Origin: Nocardia uniformis NBRC 13702 | Lineage (GTDB): Bacteria; Actinomycetota; Actinomycetes; Mycobacteriales; Mycobacteriaceae | Length of the DNA stretch: 62,043 nt | Direction of reading: 5' to 3' | Assembly: GCF_001613345.1 (NCBI RefSeq) | Contig: NZ_BDCE01000021.1 | Span: 1 to 62,043 of the forward strand | In this document: in pieces, positions 1 to 8,307 of the stretch | How positions within the stretch are numbered: the first letter of the stretch is position 1 | Layout of the letters: each line of letters starts with the position of its first letter | Made by a program: the position numbers and the translations under genes | Notes under the pieces: model-generated | Database searches by the model: none | Told to the model about the DNA's origin: nothing | Seen by the model: the letters and a program-made list of their open reading frames with translations, nothing else

Positions 1-550
1 AGCCGATCTCGACCCAGGCCAGCTCTCCGACGCGGGGTTCCTGCACGGCATCGCCTACGTCACCTTCCAAGAGCTCGCCACCCGCCTCAGCCACCGCAAC
101 ACCGGCAAGGTCTGCCACGACCCGATCGCCGAAACCATGCTCCAGCGCATCGCCACCGACGAGAACCTCCACATGATCTTCTACCGCAACATCTGCGCCG
201 CCGCCCTGGACGTAGCCCCCGACCAGACCCTCCGAGCGATCACCACTACCCTGATGAACTTCCAGATGCCCGGCGCTGGCACCCCAAACTTCCTCCGCCA
301 TGGCGCCCTGATGGCCAAGAACGGCATCTACGACATGCGCCAACACCTGGAAGACGTAATGAAGCCCATCCTGCGCACCTGGAAGATCTTCGAACGCACC
401 GACTTCACGGCCGAGGGCGAGCAGACCCGGGAAGAACTCGGTGCGTTCCTGACGAAGTACGAACAGGACACGATCAAATTCGAGGAGCGGCGTGACCGCC
501 TAGCCGCCCGCGAGGTCGCCAGACGCGGACCATCAACACTGCTGAGCTAA
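1..550 (+). CDS. acyl-ACP desaturase, 3' part only (DesA family)
   Basis: The frame is open from base 2 and gives 182 residues before the stop; the start codon lies outside the window. The motif DENLHMIFYRN (about residues 51-61) is the second Glu-x-x-His di-iron signature of ferritin-like acyl-ACP desaturases, and the stretch before it (AYVTFQELATRLSHRNTGK) is the usual core helix. Members introduce a double bond into acyl-carrier-protein-bound fatty acids; DesA1/DesA2 of mycobacteria act in mycolic acid synthesis. The di-iron ligands of the first half cannot be checked. The family call is firm; which paralogue it is cannot be told. Confidence 0.9.
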   Translation, partial: ADLDPGQLSDAGFLHGIAYVTFQELATRLSHRNTGKVCHDPIAETMLQRIATDENLHMIFYRNICAAALDVAPDQTLRAITTTLMNFQMPGAGTPNFLRHGALMAKNGIYDMRQHLEDVMKPILRTWKIFERTDFTAEGEQTREELGAFLTKYEQDTIKFEERRDRLAAREVARRGPSTLLS

Positions 551-634
551 ATTCGAGGCGTCGCCAACAACCCGACCGATCCCGGAATATGCGGACGTTT
601 CGAGATTCGTACGCAGTCCAGCCGAGCGCCCGCT

Positions 635-859
635 TCACCTCAGAGAAGTTCGCTCGGCGGGGATGGGATTCGGCTCCTCGGATTCGAACGGGAACATGGT
701 GCCACTCAGGTACTCGGTCGCTGTCTGTTTTCGCGGACATGGCGGCTCACACGGTGCATGGATCTTGAGAACGCCCTCGGCACGCTTGCGATCGAGAGGA
801 TAGATAGATCCCCTCTCGCAGTCATCGTGAACCCAGGTACTACCGGCTTCCGGCGACAT
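635..859 (-). CDS. small conserved-looking hypothetical protein (74 aa)
   Basis: I do not recognise this gene. The chosen ATG is preceded by AAAGGGA at a suitable distance; the frame is open further upstream, but no other start there has a better ribosome binding site. The protein is short, with a central segment HAPCEPPCPRKQTATEYL holding a C-x3-C pair followed by a basic helix, and an acidic, proline-containing tail. It is transcribed away from the XRE regulator at 1018, so the two may share a promoter region. The ordered Cys pattern argues for a real gene, but it could still be a chance frame. Confidence 0.45.
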   Translation of the reverse strand: MSPEAGSTWVHDDCERGSIYPLDRKRAEGVLKIHAPCEPPCPRKQTATEYLSGTMFPFESEEPNPIPAERTSLR

Positions 860-1017
860 GATTTGTCCCTTTCGTAGCTCTGTCGGTTCGAATTGATAGA
901 GGAACAAACAGATTCGCTTACGAGCGCGGGACGCCATCACCTCCCCGCAGGACTTCACCGGACGTCCAGAGACATCTAAACTCGTCCCTAGGTGCCCTTC
1001 TCGGGAGGCAGTGCAAT

Positions 1018-1767
1018 ATGGCGAATGAACGACTTCGAAGCGCACTGCTGCACAACGGGCTCACGCCACAGTCGGTGGCCACCGCACTCGGAGTCGACGC
1101 CAAGACCGTCGAACGGTGGATCACCAAGGAGCGGGTCCCGTATCCGAAACACCGCTACGCCTTGGCAGCGCTGCTGCACAAGTCGCAGGATCATCTCTGG
1201 CCGGACGTAGCGCCTCGCCGGCAGTTCGCCGATGTGGAAGCGGTGTTTCCTACGCGCGCCGAGTTCATCCAGGCCATGCCGCCTCGGGAACTCTTCCGAG
1301 GCGCTGCCACCATCGACATGGTCGGGTTGTCGTTGAACCTGCTCTGTCAGCAGTATTCGGACAGCGACATATTGAAATCGGTCGCATCCGGCACCACGCT
1401 GCGATGCCTTTTCCTGGACCCCGCCGGCAAACACATCCTCGATCGCGAGCAGGAGGAGAGCCACGATCCCGGCGTTCTGAGCAACTTGACCGGCATCAAC
1501 ATCGGTTCACTCGCGCGGGTGCGGAACAAGATTCCCGCTCACAGCACCGGCTCCATAGCGATCCGAACCTACGATGAGCCGCTCAGGTTCAATATCACAG
1601 TCGTCGACAGGAAAACCTGCGTCATCCAGCCGTACTTGCCCAGCGCGAGAGGCGTCGAATCTCCGACATTCGTCGCCCGCCGCAACGATCAGCCGGGTCT
1701 CTTCGATACGTTCTCTCAGGTCTTCGAGTCCATGTGGGCGACTGGAAAGGAGGTTGTCGCGCAATGA
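1018..1767 (+). CDS. XRE-type helix-turn-helix regulator with DUF5919-like C-terminal domain
   Basis: Residues 1-60 form a lambda-repressor-like HTH (LTPQSVATALGVDAKTVERW). The remaining ~190 residues match what I remember of the DUF5919 domain attached to actinobacterial XRE proteins, including TLRCLFLDPAG, RTYDEPLRFNI and PYLPSARGVESPTF. The ligand of that domain is unknown to me. The ATG has GGGAGG 9 nt upstream. The stop overlaps the start of the inositol-monophosphatase-like gene by ATGA, so the two are translationally coupled and probably work together. A DNA-binding regulator controlling its own operon in response to a small molecule is an inference. Confidence 0.75.
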   Translation: MANERLRSALLHNGLTPQSVATALGVDAKTVERWITKERVPYPKHRYALAALLHKSQDHLWPDVAPRRQFADVEAVFPTRAEFIQAMPPRELFRGAATIDMVGLSLNLLCQQYSDSDILKSVASGTTLRCLFLDPAGKHILDREQEESHDPGVLSNLTGINIGSLARVRNKIPAHSTGSIAIRTYDEPLRFNITVVDRKTCVIQPYLPSARGVESPTFVARRNDQPGLFDTFSQVFESMWATGKEVVAQ

Positions 1768-2564
1768 CCGCCGATGGGACCGCGCTGCTCGATATCGCTC
1801 GGCAAGCCATTGCTATTGGCGGCGACCTCCTGAAGAACACACGACCGGGTCAGGTCGAGCGAAAGGGGGATCGAGACTTCGTCACAGATCTCGACCTCCG
1901 GATCCAGGACGAGATTCGCCGCTATCTGGCGGACGCCGCGCCGGAGATCGAGTTTCTGAGCGAAGAAGTCAACGGTCCACAGCCTGATCCTGAGACGGCC
2001 GACGCAATGTGGGTACTCGACCCCATCGACGGCACCTCGAACTTCATTCACGGGATACCACTTTCGGCCGTTTCGCTCGCGCTCGTGCAAGGTGGCGCAG
2101 CTACGGTCGGGGTGATCCTCGCGCCGTTCCTCGGGCTGGAGTACTTCGCCATCGCCGGGCGTGGCGCGTACTCGAATGGCCACCGGATGGCCGCCAGCCA
2201 ATCGGAAACACTGGAGAAATCCATTGTCTCTCTGGGTGATTACGCCGTCGGTGCCAACGCCGACCGCAAGAACCAACGCCGCGTCGCGCTGACAACAGCT
2301 CTCGCCTCGTCCGTCGAACGGGTTCGTATGTTCGGTTCGGCCGCCCTGGACCTCGTGTGGGTCGCCGAGGGCAGAACCGACGCGTGCGTCATCCTGGCCA
2401 ACAAGCCCTGGGACACCGCGGCGGGAGTGCTGATCGCACGCGAAAGCGGTGCGCGGGTCACCGATTCCGCAGGAAACTCCCATTCTTTCGCCTCGGCTGA
2501 CACTGTCGCCGCAGCGCCATCCATCGCAGACGAGCTACTCACGCTCATCGACGACATCGGCTGA
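1764..2564 (+). CDS. inositol-monophosphatase-family phosphatase
   Basis: This 266-residue protein carries the Mg2+/Li+-dependent phosphatase signatures: the acidic pair in [18 protein letters not shown] (about residue 80) and KPWDTAAGVLIARESG near residue 215. The family dephosphorylates inositol phosphates, histidinol phosphate, PAP or sugar phosphates, and the substrate cannot be read from sequence. It is distinct from the impA-like paralogue at 23720-24538. The start was set at the ATG that overlaps the stop of the XRE/DUF5919 gene, because the longer open frame has no better start. Coupling to a regulator rather than to a biosynthetic operon suggests a salvage or signalling role (inference). 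Confidence 0.85.
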   Translation: MTADGTALLDIARQAIAIGGDLLKNTRPGQVERKGDRDFVTDLDLRIQDEIRRYLADAAPEIEFLSEEVNGPQPDPETADAMWVLDPIDGTSNFIHGIPLSAVSLALVQGGAATVGVILAPFLGLEYFAIAGRGAYSNGHRMAASQSETLEKSIVSLGDYAVGANADRKNQRRVALTTALASSVERVRMFGSAALDLVWVAEGRTDACVILANKPWDTAAGVLIARESGARVTDSAGNSHSFASADTVAAAPSIADELLTLIDDIG

Positions 2565-2575
2565 CAGCCCACGCC

Positions 2576-3103
2576 TCACCTGAGCGCGGTGGCGCTGGCG
2601 ATTCGATCGGCGAGATCGGTGCAATCGATCGGTCGTGTCGTATCGACGATTACAGTGGGAGTGAGTCCGAGGGGCGCGGCCTGTTCGGCCCATACTCTCC
2701 AGTCTGCAACGAGGTGGTGCTGGTCTTGGAAGAGCGGGGCGCGGCGCCTGGCCCTGTAGCGGGCTTTTGCTACTTCTGGTGGGACGTCGCACCAGATCTC
2801 GACGGCACGGTCGGGTTGAATCTGCTTGATTCCGGCCTCGGCGAAATGTAGGTCGCGGGGTTTGAACCACCACGAGTCGATGACGACGGGCAGGGGTGTC
2901 GCTCGAGCCAGCGCCCAGATCGCCTCCATCGCGACCGCCCCGAGATCGGGGATGGTTTCGGCATTGTCGAGGCAGCTCGCCAGGGCTTCCTTGAAGATGT
3001 CCTTGGACAGGAACTGGGCACCCAGCGTGTCCGCCAGTGCTCGACCCAGGGTCGACTTGCCGGAGGCGGGCAGTCCGTTGATCAGCACCAGGAGTTTGTC
3101 CAC
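2576..3103 (-). CDS. P-loop small-molecule kinase (AAA_33-like)
   Basis: The predicted 175-residue protein begins with a hydrophobic strand and a Walker A loop, INGLPASGKST (about residues 7-17), followed by a kinase-like fold with DSWWF near residue 72 and a basic lid ([13 protein letters not shown]). This is the pattern of small kinases of the zeta toxin/gluconate kinase/AAA_33 type that phosphorylate metabolites or antibiotics; the substrate is unknown. GTG at 3103 is preferred because AGGA lies about 8 nt upstream; an in-frame ATG at 3169 lacks a binding site. It converges with the phosphatase gene at 1764-2564, with only 11 bp between the stops. Confidence 0.7.
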   Translation of the reverse strand: MDKLLVLINGLPASGKSTLGRALADTLGAQFLSKDIFKEALASCLDNAETIPDLGAVAMEAIWALARATPLPVVIDSWWFKPRDLHFAEAGIKQIQPDRAVEIWCDVPPEVAKARYRARRRAPLFQDQHHLVADWRVWAEQAAPLGLTPTVIVDTTRPIDCTDLADRIASATALR

Positions 3104-3184
3104 CGGGTCATCCTGGCAGCGGTGAACCAGAGCGTGGGCTGGCTCGTATAACCCGCACAGAGAACTCATCACGGAGGTCGACGC

Positions 3185-3688
3185 GTGCGTGTGAACCGAC
3201 AGACTGCGGATCTGTCCGGGTATCCGGATTTGGTGGTGATCTACCTCGGGATGCGGGTGCGGAAACCGCGCGGGGTGTTGCGGCTGTTGGGGGTGGGGCC
3301 GAAGCTTTACAGTTCGCATCGGGATCGGCCCGATGGGCTGTTGTCGCATGAGGACATTGTGTGGTCGCTGTTTCCGCCGCACTGGGGGGCTCGGCAGTAT
3401 TGGCGGGATTTGGAGAGCCTCGAGAAGTGGACGCGGTCGGATCCGCATCGGCAGTGGTGGCAGGGGTTCCTCAAGGACTCCGGGGGGACGGGGTTCTGGC
3501 ATGAGGCGTATTTCGCTCGGGGTGGGTTCGATTCGGTGTACGACGATATGAGTCCGGCTACGGGGCTGGCCCGGTTCGCGCCCACGGTGACCGCGCGGGG
3601 GCGGATGTTCTCGACCCGGGGGCGGGTGCGCGGTGCCGAACCCACGGTGGCGCCGGTGGTCGACGAGGAGACCTACTACCGGAGCTGA
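3185..3688 (+). CDS. DUF4188 family protein
   Basis: This 167-residue protein looks like the DUF4188 family: YPDLVVIYLGMRVRKPRG near the start, WRDLESLEKWTRSDPHRQWW in the middle and FWHEAYFARGGFDSVYDDM after it. The family is related to small haem- or cofactor-free monooxygenases of the dimeric alpha-beta barrel fold, but its function is not established. The GTG at 3185 has GGAGG about 9 nt upstream; the next GTG at 3191 would be too far from it. It is divergent from the kinase at 2576-3103, leaving an 81-bp shared promoter region. The following phosphatase has its own promoter. Confidence 0.75.
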   Translation: MRVNRQTADLSGYPDLVVIYLGMRVRKPRGVLRLLGVGPKLYSSHRDRPDGLLSHEDIVWSLFPPHWGARQYWRDLESLEKWTRSDPHRQWWQGFLKDSGGTGFWHEAYFARGGFDSVYDDMSPATGLARFAPTVTARGRMFSTRGRVRGAEPTVAPVVDEETYYRS

Positions 3689-3861
3689 CGCTGCCGCACC
3701 CGGGTCGCCGACCGCGCACACCGGGCTCCGGCCCGAAATCGGTGCGGTGCGCGAACATCGGGCAACAGACACGGGTCATGCGGATGAACATCCTGGTCAA
3801 AGGGTGTGATTCGGTCACGGATGCATATCGGGCGGGGCCGGCGCGGCCTACCCTTCGCACC

Positions 3862-4560
3862 ATGCACGTCCTGTACGTCTGCTCCGGAAATGTGTGTCGG
3901 TCCGTCATCGCCGAGCGACTCACCCTGGCCATTGCCGCCGAACACTCACTACCGGATCTCACCGCGGAGAGCGCGGGAGTGCGGGCGCTGGTCGGGTTTC
4001 CCGTCGCACCGCTCGCCGCCCAGGCCATCGAGGGACTCGGCGCGGAAGCGGGCGAGTTCAAGGCCCGCAGGCTGAAACCGGAGATGGTGCGCCACGCCGA
4101 CCTCATCCTCACCATGACCGAGCAGATTCGGGAAAAAGTGCGCGAGATCGAACCCTCCGCCGCGGCACACACTTTCACCCTCCTCGAAGCGCACCGGATC
4201 GCGAGGGTCAGTGGGGCGCGCACCGTCGCCGGCCTGAATCAGGCCCGGCACGATCTGGCACTGGTCGGGCGGGAGAATATCTCCGATCCGGTCGGACTGT
4301 CCGCACAGGCCTATTGCGAAGTCGGCGACCGGATTGCCGAGGCCCTGATACCGCTCCTGCTGGCCCTGCACGCGCATCAGCATCCGCAGGCCACCATCCA
4401 CCCTCGAAACGCCGCCGATGACGCCGGTGGATCCCGACCGACCCTGCTGGTCCTGCCGGGCGGGCGCGACGCCGAACCCGCCGAAACCCCTACACAGCCC
4501 GACAAACCGGAGAAGCCAGGTGCGGATTCCGGCCAGCGGGTTGCGTTGTCGGGTCGCTAG
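3862..4560 (+). CDS. low-molecular-weight protein tyrosine phosphatase with long C-terminal tail
   Basis: The N-terminus MHVLYVCSGNVCRS holds the catalytic CX5R loop (C7 to R13) of low-molecular-weight tyrosine phosphatases, and ENISDPVG near residue 138 carries the general-acid Asp-Pro. Relatives dephosphorylate protein tyrosines or arginines. The domain ends near residue 165; the last 65 residues are a proline-rich, probably disordered tail not usual for the family. ATG at 3862 has no ribosome binding site, but TACCCT lies 7 nt before it, matching a leaderless -10 box. The frame is open upstream to 3742 but nothing there resembles the family. Confidence 0.87.
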   Translation: MHVLYVCSGNVCRSVIAERLTLAIAAEHSLPDLTAESAGVRALVGFPVAPLAAQAIEGLGAEAGEFKARRLKPEMVRHADLILTMTEQIREKVREIEPSAAAHTFTLLEAHRIARVSGARTVAGLNQARHDLALVGRENISDPVGLSAQAYCEVGDRIAEALIPLLLALHAHQHPQATIHPRNAADDAGGSRPTLLVLPGGRDAEPAETPTQPDKPEKPGADSGQRVALSGR

Positions 4561-4681
4561 GGCGCAAACTCACAATCGAATACCGCGTGTCAATGGACCT
4601 GTCTGCCGTAAACGTCCGGTAAGGCACTAGACTCCGGCGGGTACTTCACCGTGTTAGACACTCCGAACAGGACTGAACGAC

Positions 4682-5083
4682 ATGCCGAAACGCATTTCGG
4701 ATGTTTCGCTCCATGTTTACGTGACACCGCAGACGCTCGACCGTGTGGTGGGCATCGTCTGCCGGGTGGTGGACGAACATGTGGCCGATCGCGATCTGTT
4801 CGCCTGGCGGTTCACGCTACCGGTGGAGGGTGATGACCCCACCCACACGGTGCTCGAAACCCAGTGGCGGCTGGACCATCCCGATATAGAGCCGGAGAAT
4901 CGGCGCACCTACGAGATCGCGCTCAGCCTGGTAGGCGATTCGCGGTTGCTGACCAAGGCGGCGATCGATCGCCTGGAGCAGCGACTGGTGCTGAACCTGT
5001 CGGCCGACCAGCCCTTCCCCTACGTGATCCGCGCCCTCCAGCGCGAGGACTTCGATCTCGAAGAGAACCGCGAACGCATCTGA
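4682..5083 (+). CDS. hypothetical protein, 133 aa
   Basis: I do not recognise the family. The protein is soluble, acidic and mixed alpha/beta: DVSLHVYVTPQTLDRVVGIV at the start, then a long charged segment and RLVLNLSADQPFPYVIRALQ near the end. There is no signal peptide or membrane segment. The first strand and two helices loosely recall ACT-like folds, but I have no motif to support that. The ATG has AGGA 9 nt upstream. The gene stands alone and converges with tesB, with a strong bidirectional hairpin terminator between them. Confidence 0.7.
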   Translation: MPKRISDVSLHVYVTPQTLDRVVGIVCRVVDEHVADRDLFAWRFTLPVEGDDPTHTVLETQWRLDHPDIEPENRRTYEIALSLVGDSRLLTKAAIDRLEQRLVLNLSADQPFPYVIRALQREDFDLEENRERI

Positions 5084-5121
5084 CGGGTGCGCACTCCCGC
5101 CGAGCCCTGGCCGCGCCGATG

Positions 5122-5157
5122 CGACAGGGCCCCGGCGCGATCGCCGAGGCCCTGTCG
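5122..5157. terminator. GC-rich hairpin between convergent genes
   Basis: CGACAGGGCC pairs perfectly with GGCCCTGTCG, continued by five more pairs after one C.A mismatch, and closed by a four-base loop. It lies between the stop codons at 5083 (+) and 5176 (-) and can end transcription on both strands. There is no U-tract, as is common for actinobacterial terminators. Confidence 0.75.
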
Positions 5158-5175
5158 TTCGTATCGAATGCGTGA

Positions 5176-6084
5176 CTACCGCTTCGGAAAGTGGCGGATC
5201 ACGCCTTCCTGCACCGTCGTCGCGAGCAATTCTCCACCGCGCGAGTAGAAGGTCCCGCGCGCCAAACCGCGGGATCCAGCGGCGACCGGGGACTCGGTCG
5301 CGTACAGCGCCCACTCGTCGAAGCGGAACGGCCGGTGGAACCAGATCGAATGGTTCACCGTCGCCGCGATGATCCGATCCAGCCCCCACGACAGCCCGTG
5401 CGTGGTGATGATCGAATCCAAAACCGTGGTGTCGGACGAATAGGCCAGCGCCGCAACGTGAATCATCGGATCGTCGGGCAGCGTGCCATCGGTGCGCATC
5501 CATACCCGATTGTGGTTGAGCTTCTCCCCCGTGCCCTTGAGAATCCAGGCGGGGTCGTTGGTGTAGCGCATATCGATGGGATGCGGTGCGTTGACGAACA
5601 TTTCGAGACGGTCCTCGAGACCGGCGAAGGATTCCTCGACGCGCGGCAGGTCGTCCGGGTCCGGTACCTCCGGCTGCGCCGTGGCATGTTCGAGGCCCTT
5701 GCCCCAGTCCTGGAACGCGGCCAGCATGACGAACAGTTCCTGATCGTCCTGGTACGCCGTCACCGTGCGATTGGCGAAGGCCCGTCCGTCGCGATGGCGG
5801 TCCACCCGATATTCGATCGGCTTCTTCGGATCACCACCGCGCACGAAGTGCGCGTTGACGCAATGCACCGGGCGGCCCGGACCGACAGTGCGGCCCGCGG
5901 CGATAATCGCCTGCGAGACCAACTGCCCACCGAAGGTGCGACTCCACACCTTCTCCGGGTGCTGGCCGATGAAGAGATCCGGACCGGCTTCCTCCAGGTC
6001 CAGTAGCTCCAACAGCACCTGCAGGTCGGCCGCGCGCGATAACGCGCCCGGCTCTTCTACCGCCTCGCCCAGCGATGCGCTCAT
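5176..6084 (-). CDS. tesB: acyl-CoA thioesterase II
   Basis: The 302-residue protein is a double-hotdog acyl-CoA thioesterase: the N-terminal half has RTFGGQLVSQAIIAAGRTV, and the C-terminal half carries HVAALAYSSDTTVLD with the Asp expected in the catalytic network and a Gln near the end (TTVQEGVIR). The enzyme hydrolyses medium- and long-chain acyl-CoA to free fatty acid and CoA in the cytoplasm. It starts 2 bp after the pyruvate kinase stop, so the two are co-transcribed; the same pair (pykA-tesB) is known in mycobacteria. Length is normal for the family. Confidence 0.95.
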   Translation of the reverse strand: MSASLGEAVEEPGALSRAADLQVLLELLDLEEAGPDLFIGQHPEKVWSRTFGGQLVSQAIIAAGRTVGPGRPVHCVNAHFVRGGDPKKPIEYRVDRHRDGRAFANRTVTAYQDDQELFVMLAAFQDWGKGLEHATAQPEVPDPDDLPRVEESFAGLEDRLEMFVNAPHPIDMRYTNDPAWILKGTGEKLNHNRVWMRTDGTLPDDPMIHVAALAYSSDTTVLDSIITTHGLSWGLDRIIAATVNHSIWFHRPFRFDEWALYATESPVAAGSRGLARGTFYSRGGELLATTVQEGVIRHFPKR

Positions 6085-6086
6085 CC

Positions 6087-7508
6087 TCAGTGGTCCTCCT
6101 CGCCGATCCGGTGTACGTGCACCATATTGGTCGAGCCCACAGTTCCCGGCGGCGACCCGGCCACGATGACCACGAGATCGCCCTTCTGGTATCGGCCGAT
6201 GGACAGCAGCGCGTTATCGACCTGAATGATCATCTCATCGGTATCGGCGACGCGCGGAACGATGAAAGTCTCGGTGCCCCAGGTCAATGCGAGCTGGCTG
6301 CGGATCTCCGGCTGCGGCGTGAACGCCAGCAGCGGCAGCGGGGTGTGCAGGCGGGCGAGGCGGCGCACCGTATCGCCGGACTGCGTAAACGCCACGAGGG
6401 CCTTGGCATTGAGTCGCTCGCCGATATCGCGGGCGGCGTAGGAGATGACACCGCGCTTGGTGCGGGGCACGTGGGTCAGTGGCGGCACCCGAGTGGAGGT
6501 CTCGCCCTCGACGGCGTGCACGATGCGGGCCATGGTGCGCACGGCCTCGATCGGGTAGTCGCCGACGGAGGTCTCACCCGACAGCATGACCGCGTCCGCG
6601 CCGTCGAGCACCGCATTGGCGACATCGGAGGCCTCGGCGCGGGTGGGCCGGGAGTTGGTGATCATCGACTCCAGCATCTGGGTCGCCACGATCACCGGCT
6701 TGGCGTTCTCGCGCGCCATCTGAATGGCCCGCTTCTGCACCAGCGGCACCTGCTCGAGGGGCAGCTCCACACCGAGGTCACCGCGCGCCACCATGATGGC
6801 GTCGAAGGCCAGCACAATGGCCTCCAGATTATCGATGGCCTCCGGCTTTTCGAGCTTGCCGATAATCGGCACCCGCCGGCCGACCCGGTCCATGATGTCG
6901 TGCACCAGCTCGACATCCGCCGGCGATCGCACGAACGACAGCGCGATGAAATCGACGCCGAGCTGCAGAGCGAATTCGAGGTCCTCGATGTCCTTCTCGG
7001 ACAGTGCCGGCACGGAGACATCCATACCGGGCAGCGAGACGCCCTTGTTATTGGAAATGGGGCCGCCCTCGGTCACCCGGCAAACCACGTCATTGCCTTC
7101 GACGTGGTCCACGGTGAGACCGATCTTGCCGTCATCGACCAGCAGGCGGTCGCCGGCCTTGGCGTCCTGCGCGAGCTCCCGGTAGGTGGTGGAGACGCGG
7201 TCATGGGTACCGACAATGTCATCGACGGTGATGCGGACGATCTCGCCGGTGGCCCAGAACGTCTTACCATCGCCCTCGAAACGACCGAGACGAATCTTCG
7301 GTCCCTGCAAATCGGCGAGAATACCTACCGCGCGGCCGAGATCATCGCTGGCCTGACGCACCTTCTTGTAGTTTTCGGCGTGATCGGAATGTTCGCCGTG
7401 GCTGAAGTTCAGCCGGGCCACATCCATGCCGCTCTCGACGAGTTCACGAATTTTTTCCTCGGACGACACCGCAGGTCCGAGCGTGCACACAATCTTCGTC
7501 CGTCGCAT
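6087..7508 (-). CDS. pyk: pyruvate kinase
   Basis: This 473-residue protein converts phosphoenolpyruvate and ADP to pyruvate and ATP, the last step of glycolysis. It begins MRRTKIVCTLGPA, has the active-site segment KLEKPEAIDNLEAI and the metal-binding motif ARGDLGVELP, followed by QMLESM and the C-terminal allosteric domain. ATG at 7508 was chosen because it matches the family start; the open frame continues 48 bases upstream without homology. It is the first gene of the pyk-tesB unit and lies 124 bp downstream of the transporter permease gene on the same strand. Confidence 0.97.
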   Translation of the reverse strand: MRRTKIVCTLGPAVSSEEKIRELVESGMDVARLNFSHGEHSDHAENYKKVRQASDDLGRAVGILADLQGPKIRLGRFEGDGKTFWATGEIVRITVDDIVGTHDRVSTTYRELAQDAKAGDRLLVDDGKIGLTVDHVEGNDVVCRVTEGGPISNNKGVSLPGMDVSVPALSEKDIEDLEFALQLGVDFIALSFVRSPADVELVHDIMDRVGRRVPIIGKLEKPEAIDNLEAIVLAFDAIMVARGDLGVELPLEQVPLVQKRAIQMARENAKPVIVATQMLESMITNSRPTRAEASDVANAVLDGADAVMLSGETSVGDYPIEAVRTMARIVHAVEGETSTRVPPLTHVPRTKRGVISYAARDIGERLNAKALVAFTQSGDTVRRLARLHTPLPLLAFTPQPEIRSQLALTWGTETFIVPRVADTDEMIIQVDNALLSIGRYQKGDLVVIVAGSPPGTVGSTNMVHVHRIGEEDH

Positions 7509-7632
7509 CACAACGTCAACCCTAGTCCTGCCAAATGGGTCCTGCTCACCGGGCACACCGCAACAGTGCGGGGCGGATCGGTGAACGCCGAGGGTGCGGT
7601 ATTCGGTACTTGGAGGAACGCCCAGCTACCGG

Positions 7633-8301
7633 TCAGCGCGCGACATGACGTGCTAGACGAGTCTCCAGCCGGGTCTGCCCGAAACCGAGGATCAGACAGA
7701 TGATCCAGTAGTAGATCGCGGCGACGCCGTAGAGGGCGAAGAAGTCGAAAGTGGGGGCCGCGGCCAATTGCGCGGTGCGCAATAGCTCGGTCACCAGAAT
7801 GGTCGACGCGAGCGAGGTGTCCTTCACCAACGAGATGAGCGTGTTGGACAGCGACGGCACCGCGATCCGCGCGGCCTGCGGCAGAATAATCAGCCGCAGC
7901 ACCTGCGCGTAGCTCATACCGACCGCGTACGAGGCCTCCCACTGCCCGTGCGCCACCGACATGATCGCCCCGCGGATCACCTCCGCCGCGTAGCCGCCCA
8001 CATTCAGGCTGAAGGCGATGACCGCCGCCGGGAACGGGTCGATCACCACGCCGAATTGCGGCAGCGCGTAGAACACGATGAACAGCTGCACCAGCAGTGG
8101 TGTCCCGCGAATAATCGAAATGTAGAACCTGGCCGCCGCGGACAGCGGCCAGATCGACGACATTCGAGCCAGCGCCACGAACAGGGCGATAACCAGCCCG
8201 ATCGCGAAGCTGACAGCGGTCAGCGGCAGCGTCATCTCGACCGTCGCCTCCAGCATGGGCCAGAGGTTGTGCCGGATGAGTTCCCAGGTAGCGGAATCCA
8301 T
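7633..8301 (-). CDS. amino-acid ABC transporter permease (HisM/GlnP family)
   Basis: This 222-residue integral membrane protein has about five hydrophobic segments and the EAA loop of polar amino-acid importers (EASYAVGMSYAQVLRLIILPQAARIAVP, read in parts around residues 135-160). RGTPLLVQLFIVFY near residue 65 is also characteristic of the family. It starts 6 bp after the binding-protein gene and is co-transcribed with it. No ATP-binding subunit lies on either side, so the transporter must borrow an ATPase encoded elsewhere. Confidence 0.92.
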   Translation of the reverse strand: MDSATWELIRHNLWPMLEATVEMTLPLTAVSFAIGLVIALFVALARMSSIWPLSAAARFYISIIRGTPLLVQLFIVFYALPQFGVVIDPFPAAVIAFSLNVGGYAAEVIRGAIMSVAHGQWEASYAVGMSYAQVLRLIILPQAARIAVPSLSNTLISLVKDTSLASTILVTELLRTAQLAAAPTFDFFALYGVAAIYYWIICLILGFGQTRLETRLARHVAR

Positions 8302-8307
8302 CCGGGA

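Noticed and set aside
6075..7703. 542-codon plus-strand frame opposite pyruvate kinase
   Set aside because: It is the antisense shadow of pyk and shows no protein-family feature.
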